Notes under the pieces: generated by a model | What the model was told of the DNA's origin: nothing | Databases searched by the model: none | What the model saw: the letters and a program-made list of their open reading frames with translations, nothing else | Made by a program: the position numbers and the translations under genes | Shown here: positions 12,501 to 26,500 of the stretch, piece after piece | How positions within the stretch are numbered: the first letter of the stretch is position 1 | Layout of the letters: every line of letters starts with the position of its first letter | Source: Saxidomus purpurata | Taxonomy: Eukaryota > Mollusca > Bivalvia > Venerida > Veneridae | Assembly: GCA_022818135.1 (NCBI GenBank) | Contig: JAFMSR010000009.1 | Coordinates: forward strand, 26,527,036-26,591,035 | Direction of reading: 5' to 3' | Length of the DNA: 64,000 bases

Positions 12501-15500
12501 ACGGTTTTTTTTTCTTTCAGCCAAAGACTTTGACCATTATAGTAGAAGGAGACGATATACATATTTGAAAAAAATGTGTACAAAACTATACGCTGTGACT
12601 CATTCAAACGACACATGAAGTAAAGCGTGAAACATCTTGCACTGGTCTAATACTTTATTTGCTTCCATATTAATTAATCAAGAATAAGAACTGATACAAT
12701 AGTACTATAGATGACGTACATTAACTATTCTTCAGACAGCACGTTTAATAGTATCTCTGCAACGTGAGAATGTAGTTTTAAGTGTCAATGTGACGAATCC
12801 TTGACTTAGCCATACAAGAGGATTACGTCAGAGAAATAGAACACCAGTCATCTAGCACGGGAAATTCTGATCAAGACCTTCTAAGCTGTAGTACGTTATT
12901 AACTTTTATAAGCTAAATGAAACATATAATGTACTTTCAATTGTTGAGGTTCTTATTCATAAATATATTGTCTCCACATTTAGATGGTGATCCAAATGTT
13001 GTGGAATGGAAGAGTATTTATAGCCAAGACAGAGAGTAATAAAAGAGATTATTTTTGCTTCAAGTTTTATTCATGTTCAAGATCGAGGACATGTAAAATT
13101 TGTGTTTTAGAGTTATTGTCATTCTGTTTATACTAAGGAAACTGTTGTCGTCCTGATATGTCTTTAGTTTTAATCCATTTGTTTCCAAAGTTATTCATGA
13201 ATTACCACCAGTTACCAACAGTTCGGGTTACTGACTGTTCCAAGGCTGTAACCTTAAATTCTGCCTGCTACTTCGTTACTTGCTTGTTCGGTGTATTTGC
13301 CTATTCGTGGTATTGTGTACATGACATGTTCTTTGCGAAGTCGTTGATTATATACAATTAATATTACAGCTGTATGTAGTGTGAAACTTGTCTGCTGTCT
13401 TTCCTAATAGGTGTAGGACTCTTTTGAGTGTGGATTTGGTGGTTAGTGGGTGTTTTGTTCGATGGTGTTTGATGGAGATAGTCTTACATATTTCACATTA
13501 TTGATTACTTTCATTCAAATTTTCATTTAGTCGGTTTCCATTTAAAGCACTTGAAGGGTGGTTGTAACTTTAGAAATGTAGGACATTCTTAACAGACAAA
13601 TGGAACATGGTGCTATATCAAACTTTATAGAATAAGCCATTCAACCTTAGAGTCGAACTTTGCACTGTGCACACAAAATATATAAAAGAATACCTTTTAC
13701 CGAAGTAATGAATGAATGTCTCAAGCATTTAAATGTGCTAACTAACGAGAAAAGAAGTCACTTGTTTTAAGTTTCCTGAGTGGCAGGTTTATAATACAGA
13801 ATATGCAAACGAAGGTATTAAACGGGAGTGGTAAGGTATATTTCTTTAAAGTTTGACATGTTCAAGTCATCTCCATCGTAAACGAGAATTAAAGAACTTC
13901 TTTCACTGGTATTTGTTGCTCTTATACAGAACTGTATAATTAGTGAACTAACGTTTGCGGGCCTTGAAATGGTAATATAATATTTAAAAAATGTTCAAAT
14001 GGCAAAAAAATATGAAATTTAGTTTAAATTTCTGAATCTTAAAATCCCAAAATCCCTTTAGTTTAAAAGTTGATGTTTCATAAAAGAGCATTTTGCTTAC
14101 TCTTTTACAATTCGCAGTCAAATAGATGAGTATCTAATTATGGTATGCAAGAACACTAAACAGAAAAAACATTGTATGCATGACCATAAAGCCACCTTTA
14201 GAAATATTAAAAAGAGTATTGAGGCAATTATAAATGAAACATGAAAAAAAAATTGTAAAAACGATTGCCCTGGTATATATTTAATTGCATGTTTTCTATA
14301 ATCACTAATCACCCGGATATTTTATCTTGTCTACCTGTTTGGTGCACTGAAAGAATACGAGACGTTAATGTGCCAAGAAAGGAGGCTTTATGAATTGACT
14401 TTTCTATAGTAGTGACAATGAAAGAAAGAAAATCTTTAGTTTTACTTCTGTATTCTCCGAGCTGAATCTAAGTTTAATCTTTGAGACCATTAGAAAACGT
14501 TCGACTGACAGAAATTGGAGTTCAATCTACACTTATCTTAAATAACATTTGCGGGACCAGGTAGTGACTTTGAGATAAGAAGGAATTTGAATTTTACAGA
14601 GTTCGAGGTAACGAGAATTTCGGAAATGAGAAAAAGAGTATATAAATATAGAGAGTAATGTGCTGTGTTGTTGTTGCTACTGCTTTTCGTTAAAGACAAT
14701 AACAACTTGTTTTCCATCCTGCATCCTGTGGAAATAACATAATTAGTTTCTCGATTTTACTTGAGTGTATTAAAGTAAACATCATATAATAGAAATAGCT
14801 TCATGGACTAGATACTTATTCAAACTCATTTAACATTTCATATTGGAAAACGCTGTTCTCGAAAGTGAGGAATGCAGAATTTATATAATAGTTAGTTCTA
14901 TGTTATAAGAATATTGCGTTATATTCTGCTGTTGTAAGGATACAAAAGGTTGGTTCCCCGACCCCTTTTAATCTATGACGGAAACAATTAACGAGGTAAC
15001 CGAGACCAGGCCTCAAAAATAATAGAACTTAATAATAGCAATCCGCTGTTCGTGGTACTGCAATCCTCTTGTTTTATTCAGAGAAGAAAATGTTCTAATG
15101 TTTTTGGCAGATCAAAGATAAGATAAATGTACTGACATAATTCCAATACACATTTCCTCCGAATGTGGTGTTATACAATATTCAAGTAATTAAGTTTCAA
15201 CAGTAAGAATTCACTCAATCTTTGTCATACTTGGACGCACCCAATTCTTTACTTTGTTTTATAAACAGAAATTTGTTTACATATCTGTATACAGCAGGTA
15301 CGCATGCAATAAAACAGTTACAGACATAAGCAGATAATAACATGCTTAGCAAACCTGGTAATGTCCAGTGTTTCACTAAGGACTCTTGTTTATTACTACT
15401 TATTCATGTTAGAACAGTTTTAACATCACTTACTTACAACAGGAGTGCCAACATACGCCCCACACGTATGTCATAAGCGCAAAAATAATTTTAAAACTAA

Positions 15501-16430
15501 AGTACTGAGGGGTTATTCAAAATATTATACTTATAAATATTGTAAAAATGTTTGGTCAGGGTTAGAAAAAAAGTTTGAAAGCTAGTACAGATACTGCTAA
15601 TGTAGTCAGTTTCAATTACTTCAGAAATGATTGTGTTACCTGGCTGCTTTTTTCACTCGGCCAAGACATACACCCATATATATATTGTGACCATGTTTGG
15701 TGATAATTTAATAAGATCCGTTAAAGTTAGAGAGTTGAAATCCGAGCAGTGCGCCATAGGCTTATCTCATTTATGTTGATCCCAATGCGTAGTGCAATGA
15801 GTTTATTGACATTATCTCAAGCGTGATTAACAACATACATATACATGTAGGCAAAGTGTGAATTTGTTTTAATTGTCTAGACGCCAAATGATGACGTTCT
15901 TTCATTTTCTTAATTGAGATTTATGTTGCTGACAAATATTACACAAAGAAACTAAAATAGCAAAACATGTAGTCAAGGCCCACGGACCGTTCAATATTAC
16001 CACTACTTCAAATATACCTTGAAGTTTCCTATAACTGTTAACTTAAGTGCTCACTTATATCAAACAATATCATAACTACTTATAACTATACTATCTCTTC
16101 CAGTTTCGATAACCATCCATGTCACCACAGGCAACTCGGAGTTACTGCCTTTAGGTTGCAGAAATTTCACCATATCTTTATCTTGAAAACCTTTTATATA
16201 GTTATCACAGTTCTGCATATGCATTACACTTTGGTCAATTCAACCAGTCAGACCGCTCTGGTGTCACTGCTTTTACATTTCCGACATTCTACCAGATTAG
16301 CACTATCCGATTTCATAAATGTTTATGCATAAATATACTTGTAAGTCACCAGCATTAACTTAGTCTATTGTGCATTGTGTAGATTGCTGCTGTCGAAGTT
16401 ATTACATTTACTTGATGTGATCTGGTGTCC
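6502..16430. other. gene-poor region, nothing recognised
   Basis: Six short ORFs (64-94 codons, on both strands) lie here. None shows a known domain, a signal peptide with a mature domain, or exon-like boundaries. A faintly protein-like stretch near 6700-7000 is broken by stops in every frame. No tandem repeat of note was seen. Confidence 0.45.
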
Positions 16431-16647
16431 TGATTACAATTACATTAACTGTATGAATTACATGTTATCTTGATTACAAAAACATTTACTGTATGAATTG
16501 CATGTTGTCTTGATTACAATTACATGTACTATATTAATAACATGCTGTCTTGATAACAATTACATTTACTGTATGAATTACATGTTGACTTGATAACAAT
16601 TACATTTACTGTATGAATTACATGTTGACTTGATTACAATTACATTT
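16431..16647 (+). repeat. minisatellite, 40-bp unit, five full copies plus a partial
   Basis: Copies begin at 16431, 16471, 16511, 16551, 16591 and 16631, exactly 40 bp apart, each starting TGATTACAAT or TGATAACAAT. Divergence is modest and the sixth copy breaks off after 17 bp. Confidence 0.95.
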
Positions 16648-18564
16648 CTCTCAAATGCAGTAACGTTCCTACATTAAGGTCACATTTCGGACAACTAAAA
16701 ATTGGTCTCACTACTGAAGCGTTCTTATTACTAAAACCAACAAAAGTATTCATCTTAAATACGCTCACCACGTATAGTGATATTTTTGTCGCATTGTGTA
16801 TATGGCCTTAAACCTGATGGAATTTGGTATTAAGCATAGACCAAAGCAGTACTTTAGTAAATATTCCCAGTACTTAAATGTATCATCAACGCTGAAACAT
16901 GCCACACGCAGTTAATACTTTTTTGTACAACAGCTGTTGTCTGGATCTTGAAGTAAAAAATGCAAAGAATTGAACAATATTTGTACTGTACATTGTGTAT
17001 TTGAATTTCACAAATAGATATATATAGATGTACAGCATTTTCTCGTCCAATGACATTTGCGCGGATATTGATTTTAATAAAGTTTCGAGAAAGAAATGGT
17101 CATAAAGTAAATTATTGCATATGTTTGAAGTGACCTTCAAATATGACAGTGATTCAGACAAGAGTCGTGTTCAAGTAAGAATGTCCTACTTGTTCTTTAT
17201 TTAGACAATCTCATATATCTGTTTAAAGGGTTTTAATGTGATTTTTGTATAGCTATGTGTAATTGTGCAGGTACACAGAATCCTTGACTTTGGAATATCA
17301 CTGCTGGTCATGTTTCAGATGCTTGTGTTCTAAATATAGTATTTCCACTCACGTAATCTTACGGGTCGTACCATATCTACCTTGAACGAGGATGGTGGAC
17401 CATAAGCACATATAACAAACACACAAACAAATCACGTAATCTTACTAAGATGTTGTAACAGCTGTCGTGTTTTCCTGATTTAACTCTATTTTTGCCGTTT
17501 TTATTGTTCTTTCACTGTTATTCAAATACAAGATGTATCTTGCGAATAAAATCAACTTTGAGCTTCAAAATAGTTTTGCCACTGTAACCGGAATATCGGC
17601 CTGATTTAGAGAATTCTTGGAGACGCACTAATTTCCTAAAGGGTCTCTACGGTGATACCTTCTAAACCAACTTGAATTTCCAGGAATTCCAGTGTCCATC
17701 TGTATTTTGATATTGTTTTGACCTTTGACTTATTAGTTGACATAGCAACGAAACACTAGTCTAAACATCGAAAAAATAACGTTCAATGTTTTCTCCTTGA
17801 CATGTTTTCACATTATTTTCTCATAGAGCAAGGATTTTGTTAGATATTTGACTATGCCAAGGCAGTCATTTCTCCGGCATTGTGCCGGCATTTGCCAGCA
17901 GAGACATAAATCTAACAATATCTAACGTATTTCTTTCCCTGTTCTTACCTGTTCATTCTTGCAGGAAGTGGAATTATTTCAGAAAAGATGTGGGGTTAAG
18001 CAGAATTGTTGTGACTATGATGCACGTACTTCGAGAGACTGTGCAAGGTATACGTGATATGATACTGGTCATATTGGAAATCTTAGGCATTTATATATTT
18101 TAGGTTTGGTCACCCTGTGATGTTTTTCAATAATTGTAACAGCTGTATGATGTTGGTAGGGATAGGTACATTGATACGGGGAACTTTTGAACCCTGTATG
18201 TGAGCTAATATACTACATTTGCATATATTTCTACGTATATAGACTACCTGACTGCTTATATAGCGCTATTTAAAATCGTTGACGTGATTCCCACATCCAT
18301 GTTTTGCACTAAATATAGATTGTTTGCTGCATTTGCTTTTCCTGTTGTAATTGAACCATTAGTGTGGAAAAAGAGACTGAAATTAGTACAGTAAATACCT
18401 ATTTTTTTTATGAACGTGAAAATATTTCAATTTCCAATGCAAAGATGATTTATGAAATATATAGATTCTGTAAGAATGATTTACCTTAAAAGAATTATAT
18501 ACATTTTAATCATTTTTATAAATACTGTTTTCATAAGTTAAGTCGTCAAGGGTATCAAAATTAA
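16648..18564. other. non-coding region with one short flanked insertion
   Basis: No gene was found. A 14-bp direct repeat flanks 69 bp at 17349-17445 (listed separately). The short ORFs at 16886-17161 (minus strand) and 17882-18103 (plus strand) are unrecognised. Confidence 0.45.
17349..17445. repeat. 14-bp direct repeat flanking a 69-bp insert
   Basis: TCACGTAATCTTAC occurs at 17349-17362 and 17432-17445. The 69 bp between contain GGTGGACCATAAGCACATA, which resembles GGTGGACCAGAAGCACAAC near 35980. This looks like a small retroposed or transposed fragment with a target-site duplication. It could also be a coincidental local duplication. Confidence 0.4.
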
Positions 18565-18720
18565 GCGACCTGTCCGGTCAGTATTATTCGAGGTTAGACT
18601 TGTGCGACCTATCCGGTCAGTATTATTCGAGGTAATACTTGCGCGACCTATCCGGTCAGTATTATTCGAGGTAATAATTGCGCGACCTATCCGGTCAGTA
18701 TTATTCGAGGTTATACTTGG
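18565..18720 (+). repeat. minisatellite, 39-bp unit, four copies
   Basis: GCGACC recurs at 18565, 18604, 18643 and 18682, always 39 bp apart. Each unit carries CCGGTCAGTATTATTCGAGG with almost no change, so the array is young. Confidence 0.95.
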
Positions 18721-19182
18721 GCGGATATGAAGAGAAAAGATTTCATTGTGGATAAATACGTGATTACTAAAGCCCGGCTACTCGTAATCCTACGTGTATT
18801 TTTTTAGTTTTGAAGACATGTTACGTAAGTATTGATTAACGTTTGTTGTACTTTAACCAATGACAGTTTTTCAAAGGTATGACAAGTGCGGTGTCTAGTG
18901 TTACGTTCTGTTTCATTAAAGGCTTTGTTTCAAATGTCTAGTTTAACCGCAACATGCCGGTTTAGAACACTCCCCCATTTACCGACAGTTCGGATAACTA
19001 CCAACTTCGGATTCGACCCATTGCCTTAATTTGTGTTTGTCTTGCGGTGTGGCGTATGTTCTGTATTGTTTACTTAAAAACGTGTTGCCTTCATTTAATT
19101 GGTATTAAAGCAACCGCTGCCTCGTCACATCCTCTATGTGTAAGTCTGACTGTTTGTGGATGCTATGTTTTTCAATTTTACT
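18721..19182. other. non-coding stretch, nothing recognised
   Basis: No open frame of interest was seen. A phrase with CGACAGTTCGGATAACTACC near 18980 loosely resembles one near 13210, suggesting an old dispersed repeat. Confidence 0.4.
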
Positions 19183-20642
19183 TTAAGGTAACTTGTCCAA
19201 AACAAAATGGCCACCAGTGAAAAAATGATGCTATTACTATAATGTAGTCTGATGGTCTTTTGACATAATACACAATCAAATTACTGTTATATCCTTTGCA
19301 CACCGGCATATTTTGTTACACACTCGACAGACATGCATGTGTTTTTGTAAACACTTATATCTTAAAGTGTCAGCATTTGCCTCGGATGTCTGAGTTTTCA
19401 ACATTCAGGGGCTGTCGGCATAGCCTTTCAATTTATACAGACAAAACGTGTTCCATACGGTAACTGTCACTTCTATGGAAGGCCAAACCTGTCTTAACCC
19501 GCGTATACGGTTTATTACGTTACAGGCGTTCAAAGGATATAAGCTTTTAAAACCTGTATTGGTGTGTTTTGTTGCAAATATTGTTCAAACATGTCATTTG
19601 AGTTCTTGGGTTACTTACATGAAAAATATCCAATTTTTGTGCAAGTTTCCTGACAAAGTCAAATGATGAAATTATTCAAACTGGCACTTAATTACTAGTT
19701 CAATGTATCCTCCAGATGCCCGACCATAGAAATGTTGAACATTCTTTCACTACACACACCAGTTTATAACACATACTCAATTGTGAGTCCACATGCTTGA
19801 GTTATGGCCAATCAAAGGTAAATTTTCTTTTTTTTTTTAGGGGGAGCCCCCCATGTTGTTTTGTTTGGTTTTTTTCTTTTTTTTCCTTTCAAACTGTCTT
19901 TTGGTGATGTACTAGTTCAATGTAGTATCCTCCAGAACTAATAATTCATGTAAAAAAAATATAAATTTTTTTATATTTATAAAAAAAGTTTTTTTTTTTA
20001 AACATGCTCTGACAATCAGACTAGGTAGTGGAAATAAAGAAGCTAAAACATAGTTAACACCATTATCAACATAATTTTGTTTGAATTTTCTGTATGAAAT
20101 GCATAATTTGAATAATACTGTAAAAACAATAAGAGCGTCTTGCAGTATTTCATATGGCTTGATAAACAATTTTTTTACAGTAAGGGTATGTTGATAATGG
20201 TATAAACTATGTTTTAGTTTCTTTATTCCACTGAATCTGTCACTCTGAGTCTTTTTTTGTTAACAAGCAAGAATATGTTTCAAAATTTAGTGATGTGTTA
20301 TAAATTGTTGATGTGTAAGATTGAAAGAAATGTTCAACTATTTCTATGGTCGAGCATCTGGAGGATACATTGAACTAGTAATTAAGTGCCAGTTGGAATA
20401 ATTTCATCATTTGACTTTGTCAGGAAACTTGCACAAAAATTGGATATTTTTCATGTAAGTAACTCAAGAACTGAAATGTTATGTTTGAACAATATTTGCA
20501 ACAAAACACACCAATAAAGGTTTTAAAAGCTTATATAACAGTAATTTGATTGTGTATTATGTCAAAAGACCACCAGACTACATTTTAGTAATAGCATCAT
20601 TTTTTCACTGGTGGCCATTTTGTTTTGGACAAGTTACCTTAA
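19183..20642. mobile_element. TTAA-flanked foldback (long palindrome) element
   Basis: TTAA at 19183-19186 and at 20639-20642 bracket inverted termini beginning GGTAACTTGTCCAAAAC. The first 105 bp of the arms match with only about two differences. The inverted match resumes at 19538-19780 (left) and 20278-20531 (right), and again at about 20026-20074 versus 20185-20238, leaving a small centre near 20100-20180. TTAA flanks are the target duplication of piggyBac-type elements, but the termini are not ones I can name. There is no transposase, so the element is non-autonomous. Its transcript could fold into a long double-stranded hairpin. Confidence 0.8.
19292..19537. mobile_element. TA-flanked MITE nested in the left arm of the foldback element
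   Basis: These 246 bp interrupt the left arm, and the right arm keeps the uninterrupted site (TTATATAACAG near 20531). The insert starts TCCTTTG and ends CAAAGGA, with imperfect similarity continuing inward, and is flanked by TA at 19290-19291 and 19538-19539. This is the signature of a Tc1/mariner-type short element. The empty site in the partner arm confirms the boundaries. Confidence 0.8.
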
Positions 20643-23086
20643 TGATACATTGGCGGGTAGTTCACCTAACAACTTTTCCTGAGAGGAACTATTACCAAGC
20701 CTACAGCCTTAAGAAACTGCTACCTTGTTCACATAAAGAAAATACATGTCTGTCTTCTTAAGTCCGCATATTTTGTTGTTTTGCAAGAGAAAATAATGAT
20801 AAAAAGAATAATGTAATTGGATTACATGCAATTATTACTTAAGAAAGTGTAATGACTTCAGAACTTAATGTGGATTTTTTTTGGGGGGAGAATGCTTTAT
20901 ATCTTGACATTGTGTGGGTGCGGCAGAGCTCCTTAACCGTCCCGGACAACATTAATCAACTTAAATTAACCCAGATCAACTCATCTCAAGAGGAAGGCGT
21001 TGGTACGTTTCTGTTAAAACTTTTTATTACATCAATGTCATAGTCATTGACGAGAAATACACTTTTTTGTATACAAACCCTTGCTCTATGTAACAAATGC
21101 ATTAAAGCTTTGTCAATGATAGTTGCAAAAACCCGTCACTAATTTGAAAAGATTGGCTTCACCGACATTAAAAGTTTCTCGCGTCGATGATTTATTATCA
21201 TGCGTATGTAACAATGCAACAGAATAAAACGGTATGAAAGAGATAAAATTTTCTGATCACGATGGACCTTGCTAGACATTTTACTTTTACATTTTATTTT
21301 TGACATCTAACTCAAACTTCAAATTACACGTTACTGTTTGTATATTTAGCCAAACGGTTATTTCTGTTGTGTACATGGTGCTATCGTTAATTGCAATGAT
21401 AAAAACCAACCATTGTACAGTGCGTCTTTTTATGAAATAGTGTTGGTGGAAGTCTATGAAAAGAAAGCTTAAGAACAGTATTTCCAGAAAGACAAAATAA
21501 ACTATATCGGTATTTTGTGCAAATAACAAGAATGACCGTCTTTTATTCAAACTGTATCTGATCTTATGTCGATAAAGGAAAATGACGCGATCTCACGACG
21601 TCATCGAAATATAATTGTTCTTTAATCAGGCTACCATGTCGTCGCTCAGAAAACATTAACATACCGTATTGACAACAAATTACTGCCATATGTTTTATAT
21701 TTAGTTGGCACTTTAAAATATTGACGAAGAAGTCGATATGTCTGAGTGGTTTATGCCGTAAATATTCTACTGTACCTCTAAGAAGGCAGGAACTGCGTTA
21801 CAAACTATGTAAATTTGATGACGTCATATATCATGCTGATGGAAACGTCATGTGTTTCTGAATGTCCTCATTAAAAAAATGACAGCTGCATTTGATACGG
21901 TATAGCTTTTTTTATCAGCATCAAATAAATCATATCGCTGCTTTAATGACGCCATGGGCATGAGACTGCAAATGATAGCTGTTTTGCATTTATGTCATGC
22001 ATGTAGCACTGATAACAATTATCTTGGAATAGAAATCAACGCAAAATACATTAAATATGCAACTATGACAACATACCTAAATCATTGCAACGGTGCGATT
22101 TTGGCAAGGTCTCAAAAACTTAAATACATGTATCAGAAAGTCTACGCAATTATAGGACTAAAATATGATCTAAGCCCTTATGAAGTTCACAAGCACTTTT
22201 ATCTTTTCAACCAGATTGTCAGGCCCATATAGTAGGATAATTTAGCAACATTGACTTGCACGTGGCATTCTTGCAACAGTGTACTTAATAATAATAACAT
22301 TGAGTAGAAATACAACGTTTTAGCAAGTAGGCGTTCATCAGTCTGACTATTTTTTATACCGTACTCTATTTCAACCAACACAAGATCTACACTTGTTAGA
22401 GGACGATGACTGAAGTTTTAAACCTACAAGTACGGAATGTTTGAACTTACAATAAATGACAACCTTTTATTTAAAGAAAACCATTTAAAAACATAAATAC
22501 ACGTAGTCAACCAGTGCTAAACATTTTTGCTTTAGTTTTATGTCTGTTTTCAACAATATTACGGTACTGTACACAGAAAATAACTTAACAAAATTAATGA
22601 CGGCAGTCAAGTTTAACAATATAACACAACCTTTCTGAAAAGTTTGTAATTTTTGTTTAATTTTAATTTGACGTTCATATAGGTCTGAATATTTTCCGTA
22701 TAAGAATATTTTATTCATCGAATAATTGCAATTTGACAACCTTCGTGCACGACGGTCAATTATTTGAGGAGAGATACTAAACAACTTTGCTCAGAAATTT
22801 AACATGAGATTGGTGGTGAAATGTTTTGTCCTCTCAAATGTTTGGAATTCTCTCCGACATTCATTGGCGATCAAGCAAAATATTAAAAGGGCATAACTAA
22901 TAGGCTAAAAATGATTACACTTAGATATATCCTCTAGAATATATTCGGTTATCTTGCAAGAGCTCTTGCTTTTATAAAATGAAACTAGCGTTAAATATTA
23001 ACTGAGAGACACAACTTTGGACAAAAGGGGCGATCAAAGATTATACTCGAAGTGCGGTTAATAAAAATGCGTCTGGGTACTGTTTT
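20643..23086. other. non-coding region, nothing recognised
   Basis: Several 60-99 codon ORFs occur on both strands without domains or splice context. A perfect CRE (TGACGTCA) lies at 21819-21826, with a second ACGTCAT context near 21597, but no gene is attached to them. Confidence 0.4.
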
Positions 23087-23527
23087 CTTCAAACCAACGT
23101 GGATCAAAGGAAGGTATGCACCATATTGAAACCATGGTCAGTCAGGATCGATCTAAGACAATTTTATGCACTATTATACTTTAACCAGGGTCGATCAAAG
23201 GCAGGTATGCACATATTTTACTCAAACCATGGTCAGTCATAGCCAATCATTGTACCCATTGTACTCAAACCTGGCTCAATCATAGGCAGTTTTATGCACC
23301 ATTGTACTCAAACCAGGCTCAATCAAATGCAGTTTTATGTACCATTGTACTCAAACCAGACTCAATCAAAGGCAGATTTATGCACCATTGTACTCAAACC
23401 AGGCTCAATCAAAGGCGGTTTTATGCACCATTGTACTCAAACCAGGCTCAATCAAAAACAGTTTTATGTACCACTGTACTCAAACCAGGGTCAATCAAAG
23501 ACAAATTTATGCACCATTGTACACAAT
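23087..23527 (+). repeat. minisatellite, 43-bp unit, five clean copies with decayed copies upstream
   Basis: Clean units start at 23287, 23330, 23373, 23416 and 23459 with a truncated sixth at 23502. Each has a core like ACCATTGTACTCAAACCAG. Decayed copies extend left to about 23087. Because 43 is not a multiple of 3, the array reads open in all three plus frames and yields overlapping repetitive ORFs, which are not genes. Confidence 0.95.
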
Positions 23528-26500
23528 AATTAATCTATGAATGCAGATGCCATTGGACATTTTAAAACACACAAAGTAACATTTTTATTAAACCTTAGTT
23601 TGGCATTTAGCGTTGCCCTTCAAAACAGGAAGAACAAAACGTTTTGAGTGCACATTTGGCTTTGTTATAAGCAGTTAATACGACTTATCATTGGTCACGT
23701 CCTTGACACTCAGCTCATAATAATTCTACTTTTCACATGTTATTAAAACAAGTATCCTTTTCACGTTGAATGATTCAACAATTTGTTGTCATTTCTGTAT
23801 ATGTCATTATATAAAACTACTAGCAATGCATTTTACGCTACTTTAGACTAAAATGAATGAATTAGTCATGAGAAATACAATGACCCAATTTTAAAAATAT
23901 TTTGAGGCATTATTACCGCCTAACCAAGACAGGATATCAATCAAAATTGTATAAATAAAACCTAATTAAAATGCGAAAACGACAATTACTTTTTATGTCG
24001 ATGCGAAAAATAGAACAAAATGGAACTCCGTACTTAATTTTAGCTTAAGCGCTTAGTCTATTTAAATAATATTTAATTTCATTGGTCGACACTGTTTTAC
24101 GTCATAGGGAATTTCGTATATTCAACTTTTCATTGGATAATTTATATGACTCAGAATGTTATTAGAATATATGACTTTATCATAAATTGGTATACTATTT
24201 CAAGACAAGCAATAACTGTCATGACAGACAAGTGAAAGCTTCTTTAAATAGACAGGTTAATTATCATGGACGTAGAAATAATTGTGGTTTTTATTCACCG
24301 CATAATGATATATGAAGGATTTTATCAATGTTGTGTCTACGTGTTTTGATTATAATTTTTCATAATCATGTTCAAAACAAATTTCTAATGACTCATGTTT
24401 GGTGCTAAGCATCGAAATTAAGTTAATATAGTGTTTATTGCATTGTCTGGTATTTTCATGTCGTGTTTCTTATCGTTATTTCAGGAAATACCGGTATATG
24501 AGACATATTCTTGTAATCACGTTAATGATTAACTGTAATTATTAATGAAAAAGAGCCAATGAATGCAAACATAAATACAAATACAGTGAATAAAGCATGT
24601 TTCAAGTATACCCCTATATGTGCACGACACTTGCGTGAAACAACAGTGAATTTTTGTATTTAAAGATTGTTTATAATGCACAAACCCGTTATTTTTTCTT
24701 ATGGAGAATCAATCGATATGTTTGGGGAGGCCTTATTCATGACTTAAAAAAAATGAGCTGATTTTTTACATTTTAACATGGTCAAAGTGAATGTTCATAT
24801 TGTCAATTATTTGGTGAAGAATATGTTATATGCAGTATTTCAATATGTTATGCAGTATTTCAATATGTTATATGCAGTATTTCAATCATCTATCTGGTGA
24901 TCTATGTAAATGTATAAATTGCATATATTGCAAACGTTGTTTGCAAATAAACTATGTTTAAACTTTTAAAATGTAACCGATTGTTGCAATGAACTGTTTA
25001 GGAGCGTAAACATAATGGGCAGTCATATTAAAAGCTATGTGTAACGCCTGCTACATTTGAGGTTGCCATTTTTTCAATAGCTAAATGTCATGCCGGTTAA
25101 GAAGTTGATCTGTCTTTTTAATTGAGACACTATTTTGTGGTCAAACACTAATCATTTTGTTCTCGGTTTATTGTGGAACTACATGTATATAAAAATGCTC
25201 GGTCAATAAAAAATTATGGAACAGTAGCACATTGTATGTATAGTACATGTTTTCTCAGGCTCTACTTAAAAGTTCTATTTGTTTGCGTTCATATATCTTT
25301 TAACTGTATGCAAAAAACACAAAGAAGTGCCAACAAAGCTACATCAATGATTTAGCATGAGTGAGCGATTCTAGGTCGTTATTTTTAGTAATCGTATTTG
25401 GTCTAGATATGCAAATAGTTTATATGAGTCACTCGCTTCATAGTGTCTTTTAAACTTTACAAATTTGATGACGTTGCAGTTACAACTCCGTTACTTTGAT
25501 TGGTTAAGGTGAAAAATTGTGGCGAAGCGCGCGCCCAATTTATCAACGATGTTTTGTAGGACAATTGTCATTTGCATGTTAAGTTACAGTTTGAACATGA
25601 CATTAATTGCTGTACCGGTGTGAATATGAAAAGTATGAATGAATGAGTCACTTACGTTCGTGAGGCGTTCTCAAGGAAATATTTACATTTAGATAAAGCA
25701 ATAAATGCATAGATTAGTGGCAAAGACAAAATTTGAAATATTAAAATTAAAAGAAACCTGTAATTTTCTTAATTTCACCAACTTATGCGATTCTAGAGAA
25801 GTCATTCGTGTGTGAAAGAAGCTGTATTTTAGACATAACCTTTATGAATCCTATATAAGAAAGGGAGACACTTGAGAATCTTAAATTAGAATATCATGCT
25901 AATTGGCTGAATTAATTAATATAGTAGAAATTAAATTTTGTAACAGAAAATCTGATTGGATTTTGAATTAGTCATCATGTCACGTGACTAAAAGCAGTTA
26001 AATTAAAACATTGCTACTTTACATTCAACCTGTCATGCTTAAATTATATGATGGATAGTTTAATTTGTATGATATCGAACTGGACAATTATGAACACATT
26101 AGATTATGGCTAAAGTAATGACTCATGTGTGAATGTTTTGCATGTTATATTTTATATCAGTATATATATAAAAATCAAGACATCTTATTATGCTGTCCAA
26201 TGAATTACCAAAATTCAAAGGTTACATCTATTTAAAAGGCGGGCCTTAAATATTTTTGTTACTTTCATAATATGTACGTGAATGCACCAAGCATTTTGCT
26301 TTTTACAACGTGACATTGTCAAATGAGAAAAAAATATCGCTGTTACTCAGTGCATGTTTGTAATTAGCTTAGATGAGTTTACAGGACAAATCGCGGCGAA
26401 TTAAATCCAAAATGACTAGTGTCCATATCAGCAAAAAATAAATAAGAATTGTTTGCTTCCTTAACACATATAGTCATGATATAAAATGTTTTACTTTTGC

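Noticed and set aside
21819..21826. Perfect CRE as evidence of a gene
   Set aside because: No exon, ORF or poly-A signal is associated; an 8-bp palindrome alone is weak evidence.
16431..23527. CRISPR-like array
   Set aside because: The repeats are directly abutting tandem units without unique spacers, and the DNA is eukaryotic.
23294..23540. Three overlapping plus-strand ORFs with repeated CTQTRLNQ-like text
   Set aside because: They are the same 43-bp array read in three frames, a consequence of a period not divisible by 3.
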